NCBI RefSeq assembly: GCF_963675165.1 | Contig: NC_087377.1 | Coordinates: 17,092,518-17,156,517 of the forward strand | Origin: Halichondria panicea | Lineage: Eukaryota > Porifera > Demospongiae > Suberitida > Halichondriidae | DNA: 64,000 bases | Reading direction: 5' to 3' | In this document: positions 1 through 12,671 of the stretch, in pieces | Layout: each line of letters starts with the position of its first letter | Position numbering within the stretch: the first letter of the stretch is position 1 | Position numbers and translations under genes: made by a program | Notes under the pieces: generated by a model | The model's database searches: none | Seen by the model: the letters and a program-made list of their open reading frames with translations, nothing else | Told to the model about the DNA's origin: nothing

Positions 1-3000
1 GCAATCTGAGATCCTATTTCTCTAGCCTTGATGAACAGTCTCTCACTAGCAAATGGGAAATTAGCCTCTCCAAAGACATGGCTTGTGGTCTGGCCTACAT
101 TCACAGCAAGCAGATTATCCACCGTGACCTCTGTGGCGATAACGTCTTGCTGAAGCTTACACGACCAGTGCCTGTCGCAAAGATATCCGACTTTGGCATG
201 TCACGGCTATACGATCCCTCCAAGTTTAGCCACACCCTCACAGCCATTGGTCACCGTATGGGGTATCTACCTCTCGAGGCTATTCGATTGGGCAAGGAGA
301 ATTACGATAATAGCGTCGATGTTTTTTCCCTTGGGGTGATTATGGTACAGATTGTTTGCAAGCTGAAGACGATCAAATCTGTGGAAGATCGATCATTCCA
401 TGTTGCCCAGATACCTCACACACACAGGTTGAGGAAGCTTATCGACAGTTGCTTGCAAGAAGACATGAGGAGGAGACCATCTGCCAGGGACATCTGTGAG
501 TTAATTAAATAATTAATGTGTTTTACATTATAATAATACCGCAAATAATTTGTGAGTCAATTGTATCTTGTATATACGATTTCGAAATTTTGTTCAGAAA
601 ACGTTCCTTATTGAAGATTTAACTTTTACTTCAGATGCTTCACTGACAAGTGACTCTGATACAGTGGAGGCAACAAAGAGGGAGTCCAAGGACACTCAAG
701 TAAAACATCAAGTATCTGAGAAAGACACTCATTCACAAGCATCTATCGATCGGCTTCAAGCTAAGCAAGTTTGTGGACTAGAAGAAGTGATCACTCCTCA
801 ACAAGAACAGTTTGAAGTTCAACCCAGAGAAATTGATCATCTAGTGAAGTCTCTACAGATACAACCTCGGGAGAACACTCAACCAGATAATAAATTGACT
901 GCAGATGTTGACCTTACAAGTGGCTCGGACACAGTGGAGGCAACAAAGAGGGAGTCAAAGGACACTCAACCAGTCAAGAAGGTGCCTACATGTAGTGTGT
1001 GAATGAGATTCCCACAGCAACAATAGTATTGTACCTTAACATGCATGCATGGATGCTGTCTCATGTGTTAAGCCGTAACTACACATCCGTTTGAGTGTGC
1101 CTATAATTATGTACTTCCTTTAGCGGAAGTTGTTTCTTGTTCTCGTCCTGTTGTAGAATTTCAATATTAACGTCAGTGTTTTAATTCAAAGATTTCCACC
1201 AACGTTCCCCTGTACAGGCATACAGGGAACGGATTGAGCACAAAGATGCTGAGCTGGTCAGGAGAGACGCCATCATTCAACATCAACATACCAGTAAGAA
1301 AGTGCCGTTTGGTCGACAGGTTATGATCATTAATTTGTCCTGTGCCTGATCATGTTAATCCTCGTGTATAATTCAGTGCCTGTGTAGTTGATACTGTGTA
1401 GTTGATGTAATTGTAGCACCAACTCAGACTTAACAGTTTATAATATCTCCAATGGTTGGTTTTTTATGTCGCTTATAAAGAATACTTTTACTTTTTGGCC
1501 CAATATTTTTCTTGAGGTGAATTGTCCTCTGTTACAGTAATGGAAGATGTGTGTAAGAAGACTGGAGTGAGGGACCAACAACTAGATCAAGAAGTCCCTG
1601 AGAGTGACATCATTCTAATCGCGGAGAAATTTCCTCACCTGCTGAACGTGCACAAGGTAGGCAGTACTCTAAATCTTGTATCTACTTATCCTCCTGACAT
1701 TTTGGCAAGGGGAGCAAATGGTGCACTAGCCTCCTTCACAAGGCCTCAAAAAGGAGGCCTGCTACTGACTGTTTGCGCATGCGCAAAATAATTGGATAAT
1801 TTCCCCGTAATGTTTCTGAAATAATTATTACCCGAAAAATATCCTGAATAACATATACACACAAAGAATACTACATACACAGAGCTATATAGCTAGCTAG
1901 CTAGAGACAGAGCTGTACACGTTTGGTTACAGCAGCTATTTCTTCTGATAGAGTCTACATGTAGACTTTCACCAAGGTTATCAGATGGGCGTGGCCTGTC
2001 CATATAGGCTATTGTCAGCCTTCCCTCCATTCAGACGATTGTCATCCACACTGTTGCAGGCTGTGAGTTCTTTGTTAACATAGCAGGCTAAGGGTATAGC
2101 TATCAGAATGCTATCACAGAAGCTAAAAGCCTTCACAATCACACTTCTATCCACTTTCTTCAATCCACTTTTGTTTGTTGTGACGTCATTGTTTTACTGA
2201 TCATTATACGATAATATCCAGAGTCCCCAATTTCTGGGGATTATGTGGCGCATGCGCAAACAGTCGAGGAAGAGCGGCCTGGGATTGAGGCTAATGGTGC
2301 ACGTGCATGATATTAGGGTGTTGATGACATGTATATATCTAGAGAGTTTGTGACCCCAGGAATTCATTACTATATCTGCCCTGTTAAGAATATTATTCAC
2401 CAGAAACCCCTCAATTGTATTCCCATTGAGTTTCTTCTAGAATGTATTTCCGAGGGGGTACCCTCACCAAATGAAACCTTGTTGATTGTTGTTTTTGTAC
2501 AGGCTTTGAATATTAATGATCTACAACATGTTTACGAGAAACTACATGAAAGTGCCAGCCCTCACTGGTTCAATCTGGGATTGGCTCTAGGTATAACTCA
2601 TCCTGTTCTCACCAATATCAATATCAAGTATCGTGAAGATAATTGGTTGTGCTTTCGTGAAATGTTGGCTGAGCTCCTGAGTACACAACATGTAACATGG
2701 AGTCTCCTGTCAGACGCTCTCAAAAAGCCCACTGTGGATCTCATCAATTTGGCTGACAGCATCACAGGTAACTCTTTGTGCATTTTTTTTTATTCGCCAT
2801 TTTTAGTGATTGATATAAACTACCAAGAAAATTGTAGGTAACTATTTTCAGTGTGCATTTTTTTTATTCGCTTGTGTGTCATTTTTAATAACGAAAATTG
2901 TAAATTGTCATTTTAGTGATTTCTTTATTTCTTCATGCAGTGAATCAATCCACAACTCCTAACCTGCTGGATCGACTCAACCTCACCCCAGCCGACCTCG

Positions 3001-3191
3001 GTGATGTAACTAATGTTACAAGTCGTTATGGCAATCAAGCTGGAGTGGCTCATGCATTGAGAGCGTGGCAAAGAGTGAATCCTTCCAGAGCTACCTTCAG
3101 GGCCTTGGTGGAAATTGCCATAGGACTGAGAAGAGGAGACACTGCTACAGACATTTGTAGATTCATTGTAGACAATACGGACCGAAACTGA
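1..3191 (+). CDS. Kinase / coiled-coil / double death-domain protein, 5'-truncated by window edge
   Basis: Exons read as 1-495, 635-981, 1218-1293, 1538-1656, 2503-2767 and 2941-3191. All junctions are GT/AG and phases join into 516 residues plus stop. The first exon enters inside the kinase C-lobe and keeps HRDLCGDN (catalytic loop), SDFGMSRL (DFG) and DVFSLG. The next two exons are a charged Gln/Glu/Lys-rich linker ([24 protein letters not shown]). The last two exons each look like a death-fold helical bundle: WFNLGLALGI with WSLLSDALKK, then LLDRLNLTPADL with ALRAWQRVNP. Kinase and linker are close paralogs of the 20 kb gene, but the Kelch tail is replaced by death domains. It probably phosphorylates Ser/Thr or Tyr in a death-fold complex (inference). 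The N-terminus lies outside the window. Confidence 0.8.
1657..2502 (+). other. Long intron of the first kinase gene
   Basis: This 846-bp gap lies between donor GTAGGC after 1656 and acceptor TTTGTACAG at 2502. Short ORFs on both strands have no recognisable content. The stretch near 2250-2310 resembles the spacer at about 24.41-24.48 kb (a ...CGAGGAAG.GCGGC... segment), so it holds a piece of dispersed repeat. Confidence 0.5.
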
Positions 3192-3632
3192 AACTGATAA
3201 ATAATGAACTGATCTTTACTTTGATGTTGTTTGTGTCTCTGTAATTATAATGTGTGAGCTTTTTATTGATGCTGTTTTTTTCATACATTGTTGTGGTAGT
3301 CTGTGAAAAGTTGAACTGAGCATGCGCAGTATGTACACGTACTTAGCAACACCCACACAATCAACTGGAGTTCAAAGGTCAATGCTTGTTTCAATATTAC
3401 TGAGACACCTTCAAATCTAATAACAGGACTGAACACATGGACAGCAAGTTGTTTTTAATATGCACACCGTAATTCTGAGCTCCTGGAGAGAGAGTTGTGG
3501 ACAAGGCCTGGAGAAAAGACAGGTGAAAGCAGCTCCTTCATTATAGCACAATCACACCTATCCTAAACATTCTATGTTGTGTGTGCGTTTGTTCAATGTC
3601 CGTATGTATAGTAATGATCATGTGATCCTCGT
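3192..3632. other. Intergenic, 3' flank of the first kinase gene
   Basis: No coding exon was recognised. The stretch is AT-rich and begins directly after the TGA stop at 3189-3191. A canonical AATAAA is not obvious within the first 50 bases; AATAAT occurs at about 3200. Confidence 0.4.
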
Positions 3633-5082
3633 GTGCAGGCTTCCAGTGGTGGACATTGAGGTACCTACATACGAGCTGCCATTACCAGAGGGTGTGGGTG
3701 AGGAAAAACTTCACCAAGACAACCTGAGCGCCCGTCAGATTGAGGAGACGTAGAGAGAACTACTACTCGAGAGTGAGCCCAGTAATCAGTCACATCTTAA
3801 TTAAAGACAGTCGTGTTCATTTGACCTAATTTATGGAGAGTGACCTTCACAGTGACCTCTGGGAGTGGATAGCGGACCATCTAGCAGCCGATTGGACGAC
3901 TGTCACTCAACTCAGGATGGAGGAGAGTAAGAGAGATCCATCAGAGGAACCATTTCGCTCCCTCTACACCGCCAGGGAGTTGCTGTCAGGTGATTATAGT
4001 TGTCTTAATTGTAGTAGCTCAGTTTAGGGCTCTTTATTAAACAGTGCTCCTTTTATATAGCTTTCCAAAAGTGGTTGAAATTAGATCATTGTAACAAGTT
4101 ATGGGCGTCTGAAGATGCTACACTAGACAATGGTTCCATGTGTTAAATATCTGTTAAGGCTCTTTCATGTACAAGCTCCTTCACTAATTGCTTTGCTTAG
4201 TACACAAGTATGAAGGCCTGCCTACACTGTACCTATACATGTATTGATTAATCCACTTTAATTGAGACTCTTGTTTTCCCACTGCAGGTATGAGGGCTAA
4301 ACTGGATGCCTGTCCTCTCAAAGAGCTCGAGGATTTCACTATTCTCTCGTGTTTTGTTGGACTGGAAATGGTCCTACCCCTACATAGTATCGCATGTTGA
4401 GCAGTCACGAGGTGGACACGTACGGTAGTAACGAGCACCACTTCAGTCTGGCCCACCTCCATGGCCGCCTGCCCATCATACAGTTCTTAGTGGAGAGTGG
4501 ACTGCCCTCCTCCGCACTGCAGATACCAGATGACTCATTCACCACACCCGCCATGCTCGCTATACAGGTACAGGGAACACTTACTAATAGGCAGTTACTG
4601 GTTGTCCGTTTGACACTGACATTTCTGTATATCATCGAAAATCTCGAAATGTTTAGTTTGGGCAATCTGTGAAAAATTAATGCCTTGAAAATAACCCGCT
4701 ATCATAAAATTAATTGTGTTTGAAAATTGAGAATATTATTTTGCACTTTTACGTTCAGTCTCCTAATAATTGACTACCATTGCCCCCTCCACTAGGGTGG
4801 TTCAGTGGAGTTTCTCCAATGGCTAGTGGAGGAGGCTAAGATCCCCTTCCAAGTGAGGGACACTGGGGGAGAGACTCTCATGCATCACACTGCGTTATAG
4901 GGGTGGGCGGATGTGTGAGTGGGTGGGTGGATGTGTGCTGTTAGTGTAATAAGTGCTATCTAAAATGTGTGTATCGCATTAGCTACTGTAGCAACGATAA
5001 CTGAAAATAATGCTGTCATATTGTTGGTTTTTAGATATTTAGTTTCTAAGTCTAGCTGTATCACTCCCCTACCCCACACCAT

Positions 5083-6660
5083 AGATTGAAAAGGAAGGGG
5101 ATTGGAAATGACCAGGCCGCCCTGTGTAAACTGGTGAAACACTCCGCGTTATGATTTCGCGCTCGCGAATATTTACCGTACTCTGGTTGTATTTCAACTG
5201 TTTCTAGCTATCCTATCCACTAGCAATCACTCAGGAGCTGGGAGGTACTCTAGAGAAGTAAGTTTACACCACTGACAAGCTCTAAGTCCCTTGTCTTTAC
5301 TTTGTTTTTACTTTTTGTTGAGTTTAGCTTGAAATACTCCATGTCAACTTTTCTCTTTCCCTGCTGTGAAGCCGAAACAGCAAAGGACATTGCTTGACTT
5401 GGTTATTATGTATCTAAGTGCTATATAGGATGGTTTCATGCTATGGATAAGCTGTACTGTTCATAAACGTTTGCAGTATAGCCCTTCAAACTGCTTTAGT
5501 ATACTTTTAGAGACACCACGGGCCTTGACCTCCCACGACTTCATAGTAAGAGCTATTCCTTCTTGTATAGCATTTATTATGCCTCGAGGCGTAGCCGCAG
5601 GAGGGATACGGTAAAGCTGACTGTGTGTGTGTGTGTGTGTATTCCAGCTATAACTGCTCAAAGGTTGCAATGCGACAAAAACTAACAGCTTCTATAGGCT
5701 TCTAGCCACCTTCTCTTGGATTTTGATTCGTGGATTAGCAAACTAAAGCTTCTTTCTCTAGTTATGGCTAGTTTGACTCACATTGAAGGCTGTTGCAGTC
5801 TCTTCAGAATCTTTCATAGCATCATCTGTTCGCACAAACTTTCTATTCAACATATGAGTTAGCCTTGCACTAAAGCGCTAGCTTTTTGTTAGCTACAAGA
5901 CTCAGAAAATATCTGTTAAAACAGCTACATGTAGCTAGCAGTAGCCATTGATCTCTTTGGACACACCCCTTTAATTATTCCTGTGGATGTAATGCGCATG
6001 CGCGCTCATTCCCCATGTGTGAGAAAATAATATCCAAGATCCAGATCCTCCTGGCAGAATTATCTTTGTCTTGAGGGCCTGGTAAGCCACAAAACACTAC
6101 CATATAACAATATAGATAACAATATGCATGTACACAGGTCTTTTCTTCTTAGATATTATATACACTGAACTACAGATCCTGGAAGAATCAATTTCCTTCT
6201 TTCTTGAGGTCCTGGTAAGCCACATAATACAATAAAAAACAACAATAGATGCATGTAAATAAGTGTGTTCTTCTCAGTGACTTTATATAGATAAGCTAAC
6301 TTTAATATAAAATTCATTATAGAAACTAATATAACACTCTAATACTTTTGAGCGAAAGCAAAAGCATGGCGAGAGGAATTAGCACAGCGCCAGCTTGAAC
6401 ACTAGTTTTATTTGTTTAGTGATAGTGGCTGCGTTGCTTAGTCTACCTTTTGAGCTAGATTCTCTTTACTTTTTAGAATAATCAACATTAAAAGTGATCA
6501 ATTTCACCATTTCTATGTACAACACATTGTATGGCAGCAAGACAGGTAATGAGCATGCTGACTATAAATTTAATCCTTTGTAGTTTTAGCCACACCCTAT
6601 AACGCGGAGTGTTTCACGCAAACATTTTCGTTTTCAATCCCCTTCCTTTTCAATCTATGC
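5083..6660. mobile_element. Foldback structure inserted in ankyrin gene copy 1
   Basis: The sequence at 5083-5155 (ATAGATTGAAAAGGAAGGGG ... ACACTCCGCGTTAT) recurs as its reverse complement at 6597-6658 (ATAACGCGGAGTGT ... CCCCTTCCTTTTCAATCTAT). The arms are about 60-70 bp with internal differences and enclose ~1.45 kb, including the dispersed element at 5578-6404. In copy 2 of the gene the same arms lie only ~400 bp apart (41,321-41,748) and the interior is missing. Confidence 0.7.
5578..6404 (+). mobile_element. Dispersed non-autonomous element, copy a
   Basis: It begins near TGCCTCGAGGCGTAGCCGC and ends near GCGCCAGCTTGAACACTAG. It is the reverse complement of the elements at 16,223-17,056 and 52,110-52,898. 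Inside are two related sub-blocks (GGCCTGGTAAGCCAC and GGTCCTGGTAAGCCAC). Ankyrin gene copy 2 lacks the element at the matching place (41,505). No ORF of transposase size is present. Confidence 0.75.
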
Positions 6661-6702
6661 CCACACACACCACACACACACCACACACACACACACACAC
6701 CG

Positions 6703-6752
<50 letters not shown>

Positions 6753-6785
6753 GCTCACACACACACACACACCACCCACACACAG
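6655..6785. repeat. (CA)n microsatellite
   Basis: A CA-rich tract ends in the acceptor ...CACACAG of the exon starting at 6786. The matching tract in copy 2 (41,750-41,804) is much shorter. Confidence 0.9.
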
Positions 6786-7062
6786 CTGCTCATGGACTTT
6801 GGCTACAGCATGGTCCACACGGACAGGGAGAACCAGAAGCCGGTGGATTGGGCCGATGCTATGGGTCAGAATATCTGTGTCCTCTATCTCATGATGTACG
6901 AGACTTGTTGGGCACTCTCCGGAGAACTGACACACATGGCCGAGCAGCTCGCTATGTAAGTGGAGGGCCTTTAATTAGTGATTGTGTAGTGTGTGTGTAT
7001 GGTGGTGTGTGTGCAAGTCTGTGTGAGAGTGTGTCACTGGGAGAATTGCTACTGCTAGTGTC

Positions 7063-7262
7063 TACCGTATAGCCGGTAATTTTCGGGGTTGAGCAATATT
7101 TAGTCACTTTGTGGATAGTATGTTCGTAGTTGCTGCTTTCACTGCAGGTAAAGGTGGTCAAGGTCGCTTCATTCGTGGGTAAAATATTGGTGGTCCAGCT
7201 ATAGTGTTCAACCACGAAAACCACGAATATTTTGCCCCACGAAAATTACCCGCTATACGGTA
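7063..7262. mobile_element. 200-bp inverted-repeat MITE (TACCGTATAG type)
   Basis: The left end TACCGTATAGCCGGTAATTT matches the reverse complement of the right end, which closes with CCCGCTATACGGTA. It sits in an intron of the ankyrin gene and is inherited in copy 2 at about 42,082-42,282. Related termini appear at about 48,953 and 53,958. Confidence 0.8.
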
Positions 7263-7726
7263 TTAGATATTTAATTGTTGATAACCTAACTACACCACTG
7301 TTACTGTAATAAGCCCCTCCCCCTTGCCACACCCACCCCACCCCCTCAGTGTACAGAAGGAGAATGGACAGTTACGAGATGCATTCTCCAGTCTAGAGAA
7401 AGAGCATGAATCTGCCATTACTAAACTGCTGACTAGTCACGAGGAGAGACTGACTAAGATGAGGGAACATCACGTCGACCTCATGACATCAATACTGCAC
7501 ATGAACCAGGACACTCCGCCCACTGGAGGGGGAGGGGCTACTGCACCATCAGCCAATAAGAAGTAAGTGCAATCACTCTGTAATGATTATTCTACACACG
7601 TAATTATTTCCTTGTGTTCGTATATATATCTGTGGGTGTATCTCAGAAATTATTTTGTGCCCAAAGTTAGTAATTATCCGTGGTCCGTTTGACCCAATTT
7701 TATCAAACAAAAGCACTCTTGTATTA

Positions 7727-8116
7727 CCGTATATGCTCGATCAGAGGCCGCTCTTGTATAAAGGACGCACTCAAATAGTAGCCTCCCTTGCTAGCAAAAT
7801 GAACATTTAGTAGCCGCTCTCAAATAGTAGCCTCAGTAAACTTTGGCTCTAGCATTTCTGCACGTGGCAGCCAAAAAAAATTATTACTAGCAGCTAGCTA
7901 CATGTACGTAGCTACAAGTAGCAGCTTGTTAGTGCTTCACAAAGACTTTCTCATGACAGAGTTCAAGTTTATAAACAACAATTTAATGACAAACTAAATA
8001 TTTTGGAGCTAATAAACGCCGCTCTTGAACAGTACGTGTCCTCTCTTGAATTGTAGCCTCCTCTTCCAGCAAAATGAAACATTTAGTAGCCGCGGCTCCT
8101 GATCAAGCATATATGG
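7727..8116. mobile_element. 390-bp TA-flanked MITE, copy a
   Basis: The ends CCGTATATGCTCGATCAG and CTGATCAAGCATATATGG are inverted repeats flanked by TA on both sides. The same family is at 42,759-43,146 (orthologous position in gene copy 2) and 45,597-45,990 (a new insertion). Confidence 0.85.
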
Positions 8117-8789
8117 TAATTGTCGTTTTCTGTAGCAGCTCTCTTTATATCCTATCAAATGATGCGAAAAGTGAATTATCAACCCCCTCCCCCCAGCAGG
8201 GGTCAAGTGCCTGTGCGGAAGGCGCCCCCTGAACCACCCACTACCCCTCAACGATCCTCCAATCGTCCCCCTGTACCCCCGGATCCTGCCGCTAAGAAGA
8301 GGTCGCAAGGGTCAAAGGACAGAGGTCATGAGGCGGCAGATAAAGGGGAGGACCATAATACCATTGACTATCGAACAGCCACCCCCCAAGAAGTGTTAGA
8401 GTGAGTGAATAGTATAAATTAATGTGCAGGTATGTACTACATGTACATGTCCCCCGTTTAATCAATTGGTTAGTGGACTCGTTCAGTCGCCATAACTTGA
8501 ATTCCGTGGATCCAATTTTATGATTCTCCCAGAAAGCTTAGAAAAAGACCTTTCAAATAGTACCAGATATTTGGGAGATGACAGATGTAGCACGATACCA
8601 TGTAATAATAGCCCATGGTTCAAAGTTGAATTATGGCCACATCTAAATATTGGATTGAAATACATCATTTCTTTCTGAAAATCATCAAATTTTTGAAATT
8701 GGGGTCACGGTACTAAAGTTATGGCTGCTGAAAGATGTTCTACTACTGCAACATGTCCGTGCTTGAATTATAACTAGTGTACCTATACA

Positions 8790-9104
8790 CACACTATGAC
8801 TGCACCCCCCCCCCCACACAGACACACACACTATGACTGCATCCCCCACACAGACACACACACTATGACTGCACCCCCCCCACACACACACACTATGACT
8901 GCACCCCCCCACACACACACACTATGACTGCACCCCCCCCACACACCACACACACACACTATGACTACACCCCCCCCACACACACACTATGACTGCACCC
9001 CCACCCACACACCACACACTACGACTGCACCCCCCCCACACACACACACCCTCCCACCACACACACGCACTATGACTGCGCCCACCCCTCACACACACAC
9101 ACAG
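8790..9104. repeat. Minisatellite of ACTATGACTGCACCCCCC units in an intron
   Basis: About ten imperfect units of 25-40 bp mix CACACA with ACTATGACTGCACCCCCC. The array ends at the acceptor of the exon starting at 9105. The array in copy 2 (43,808-44,272) is longer, so it changes length readily. Confidence 0.9.
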
Positions 9105-11288
9105 GAAGCAGATGACGTCAGTAGCTCAGCATATGAATGCTAATGGAGAGGCTCGTAAATGTAGTGGTGGTATGACCCGAACCTTCTCCCCCCTCACTCC
9201 TATCATACAGCGCCTCTACAGCAAGTCAGATGAGGTGAGAGACACTGTACATGTGTGTAGCTTGTGTGCAATACAGTAGAGTTACGTACGCACTGTATCA
9301 TACCTGTTTGGTAGTGGCCATGCACCAGGCAGAGGTTTGGGGGCTCATTAATTAACCTGGCTGTATTATAGTGGGACACATGCTATGGAGACTTTGGGGT
9401 CCATTAACCTGGCTGTATTATAGAGGCTGCATGTACTTGTAGGGTATAGACAGGTTTCAATGTAGCCAACAGTATAGACTTTAGTATAGCCACCTACATT
9501 GTTTGATTTCTGTGCCCAGGCTGATAGCAAGAGTGAGAGGTCCTTCAGGAGCCAGAGACACACAGAGTGAGTTATCCCTACACTTACTGGGAGACCACTC
9601 GGCCATTGCATACACTTGCTAGTGTCACTGTGTATTACCAATTGTGTGTGTACACTGTAGCAGTCACTTTAGTTGCAGCATTATTTCTGTTCAAATTACC
9701 CCCACCCACACACACGCCCACACACTGTAGAGACGCTAGGAGATCGGCTCCGAAAGTCAAGTTCTCTAAAACTATTACCGAGTTTCCAGACTACAGTCGC
9801 TATGACAACCCCACAGAGATGAAATCAGTATCAAGCCCAGGTCAAAGTCCGTCCCATAGTCACCATGGCAAGTTGGTTGGGGACTCGCTGAGGGTCAAAG
9901 GTGAAAGCTCGGAACACAATTCTAGGAAATCATCAGAAAAATAATAGCACAAACTTATTGCATTGTTTTTATCATAGATAGTAGAGGAAGGGATTGGAAA
10001 TGGGATCACGTGAGCTTATACTTGCAACGTGAGGCCTCTGGGACCGTGCGCGTTGCAACCAATAGAAACCTTGAGGTGTGATTTTACTGGTTTTGAGGTC
10101 AAGAGAAGCTTTTGAAAAGAAACAAATGAGAGGTAAGTAAATGTATGAATAGCCCTAAAATTTGTCTTGAGGCATGGCTAGGTACAAAATGAAACATTAT
10201 TACTAGCTAGAAGTCATGTTCACTCTGGTAGCACACAAAATTTGAAGATTTTACAACACTTAGCTTTTTCTTTTTTTTTGTGGGGTAAGAACTGACATAT
10301 GAATTGCATCTATTGTAAATGAATGGTCACAGTAGTAGTATATGATGGTATTTTATTGCTTCAGCTGTATATTGGAAGTGGGGATAGCATACTTCTTGAG
10401 TTATTGGCCGATATGTTGATTTCCACTAGCCATCTTTGCGGGGTAGTATCTCCATAACTAAGCTGAGTTTATATTAGAGACTCGGCAATATTAAAGATCA
10501 ATGTCCATATTATTGCTTCCAATCCATTAGATTTTGAAAATCACTATTCATGCTCTGATTTTGTCACCGCAGTGTCGATGTGTGGCAAGAACTTGGACTG
10601 AGAAATCACTGGAAGAACATTGATAGATAATTCATGTATAATTATGTTTAGACCATGCTTATCCGCCGAATAGCCGCGGTTATGATTTCATACGTAGAAC
10701 CGCCCACCGCGGAACCAAAATCTAACTTTCATTATCAGCTCCTAGCAAAGAAAGATGCGTAGCTTAGAAGCAGTAGCTGTTTTCTGCAGGCAACTTTGTT
10801 GCAAACTAATCTAGAATAGTTATTCTGCCAGGATCTCTGAGTTTTGAACGGAGCAGGTAACCAGCCAAGGCCCCAGCGAAGGATCATTTCACAAGTAAGC
10901 TCTGTGTGTGTATAGCGATCATAATTTTCATAGTCTAGCCTTTAGAAGCCTTTTGAGCTGATTTAATATGCTTGTCCACCTACCTAGATAGCCTCTGAGT
11001 GTATGAGATATACTGAAAGAATAGTTTAGTTAGTTTAGAGCCTGTTTTTTTAGTGTAGTCTACAAGGTTTGATATTCAAATTATTTTCTCTTTTTTAGCA
11101 TTCGCCTCTAGCAAAGAAAGATGCATAACTTGGAAACAGTGACAGTTTTCTTTATTCAACTTCGTAGCAAAGTAGTCTACAGTAGTTACTGTGTCAGGAT
11201 CTCCTGGTTTCTAATGGACTAGCCAAGGCCAGAGCGAGGGATCTCTTCAGAGGTAAGCTTTGTGTGCGTATTATAGCAAGCATTATAT

Positions 11289-12671
11289 GTGACAGGGCCA
11301 ATGAAAACAGACCTTAACGCGGCAATAATTAAATTAAGCTATAGGCCGATTTAGTAGAAATGAAAGACATAGGCAAAAAATTTTTTTTTTCACAGGTGCT
11401 AACTTCAACCCTTCCTCTACCTACCTGTAAAAATTTGGGTCTCTACAAAGCTTTAAACAGGTCAAGCGCGGACGTTGAAGAAACTCACCAAACGTTCATT
11501 TTTTACAATGAAATTTACTGTCTACGTGAGGGGAAATTCCCTGGGAATTTCCCTATTGTTAATTATTTTTAACAAATAAAAGATGACAACTTGTACAGGA
11601 CTATTTCATCAGCCCAGTACTTACAATCATCAAGAGGAGCCAGGTATATTATAGCTCCACTTCTTAACAAACATAATTTAGCAACAGAAATAGATTAGAA
11701 AGAGCAGCTACCTAGCTAGCTAGCTTGGCGTAGATCCACTCTTGTTTCTTTAGATGTACGTATCCCGTGCCACGTGTCCTCATAAACACTCCATAACAAC
11801 CTACAGATAAGTAGTAAGTTAAGATAGACACAATATCAATGTCACTTACATTCTAGCCAATAGACTAGCGTTTCTCAGGCCTCCGACACTTACCACCACC
11901 TGGGGGAACCATCAATATAAATGTTATACGACAATTCCACGCAGTTTCCTGGGCCCTCCATAATGTGATCACCCATCCCATCAGGCCTGTTACTACTAAG
12001 CACAATGGCAGTGATACCAGTACTAAATTAAAGGAGGAAAGCTTCTTATAAGGCTACTAATAAGTTGGATCAAGCCTTAGATCGATACGGACGAATACTA
12101 AGTGAAAGACTACCTATAATAGATCACTTAGGCTTCCTTTAAGCTGTATGAAGGACAGAGACACTTTCTGTAGGCTCCATACAAGTGAGGGATCTTTTAT
12201 AAGACTGATACATTACACAGATAATAAGTACAAGCTTATAACAAGACATGAGAGCTTACCATTCGAGCGACGGGAGTTTTTGTCTCTTTATTTCTTCGAA
12301 GATCCTTCCTAGGTGCCAAGCAATCCAGCTACATAGCTATACTAGCTAGCTAGAGAGTCCTAGAACGCCTAGCCTTCATCTAACTAACTTGTCTTCTCCA
12401 GAACATCTTTTACTAAGCTTTATGAGTATACGGAAGTGCCCGGAAGCCAATAATTGAACTTCAATTATCATGACGTTTGAGTGTCATTTACTCAAGAGGG
12501 CGTTGCAATACCTTTGTAGCGTTCCCTCGAACATATCTCCGGAAAGAAAGTAGCTAGGAGGTCGATCTTGGTATCATTTTGAAGCTTAAAGGACGCCCTA
12601 TCCGATTCAACAATAAAAACTGATTCGAAAATGCCCGCGTTAAGGTCTGTTTTCATTGGCCCTGTCACATA
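11289..12671. mobile_element. TIR element, ~1.38 kb, probable TA target duplication
   Basis: The left end TGTGACAGGGCCAATGAAAA continues as a ~34-bp repeat inverted at the right end (TTTTCATTGGCCCTGTCACA). Outer flanks read ATTATA and TATTATG, compatible with a TA duplication. A 70-aa ORF at 11,360-11,572 is not recognisable as transposase. Probably a non-autonomous DNA transposon. Confidence 0.75.

Larger units (their letters stand above)
3641..9944 (+). pseudogene. Ankyrin / coiled-coil / proline-rich gene, copy 1 (5' part with frame breaks)
   Basis: Probable exons are ~3641-3775, ~3833-3990, 4286-4567, 4796-~4890, 6786-6955, 7350-7562, 8197-8400, 9105-9234, 9520-9566 and 9731-9944. The last six join in phase (0/2/2/0/2). 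Ankyrin-type helices are visible (LHGRLPIIQFLVESG; SVEFLQWLVEEA; GETLMHH), then a coiled coil (VQKENGQLRDAFSSLEKEH), a proline-rich SH3-type segment (RPPVPPDP), and a last exon with KVKFS, which fits the RVxF docking motif for protein phosphatase 1. The 5' part has an in-frame TAG in the first exon, a reading-frame mismatch near 4390, and TAG after MHHTAL at ~4897. It is either pseudogenic at its 5' end or wrongly delimited here; the six 3' exons alone look intact. Function not recognised. Confidence 0.55.

Noticed and set aside
1981-2400. Small minus-strand ORFs in the 1,657-2,502 intron
   Set aside because: No motif, no splice signals, within an intron of a well-supported gene.
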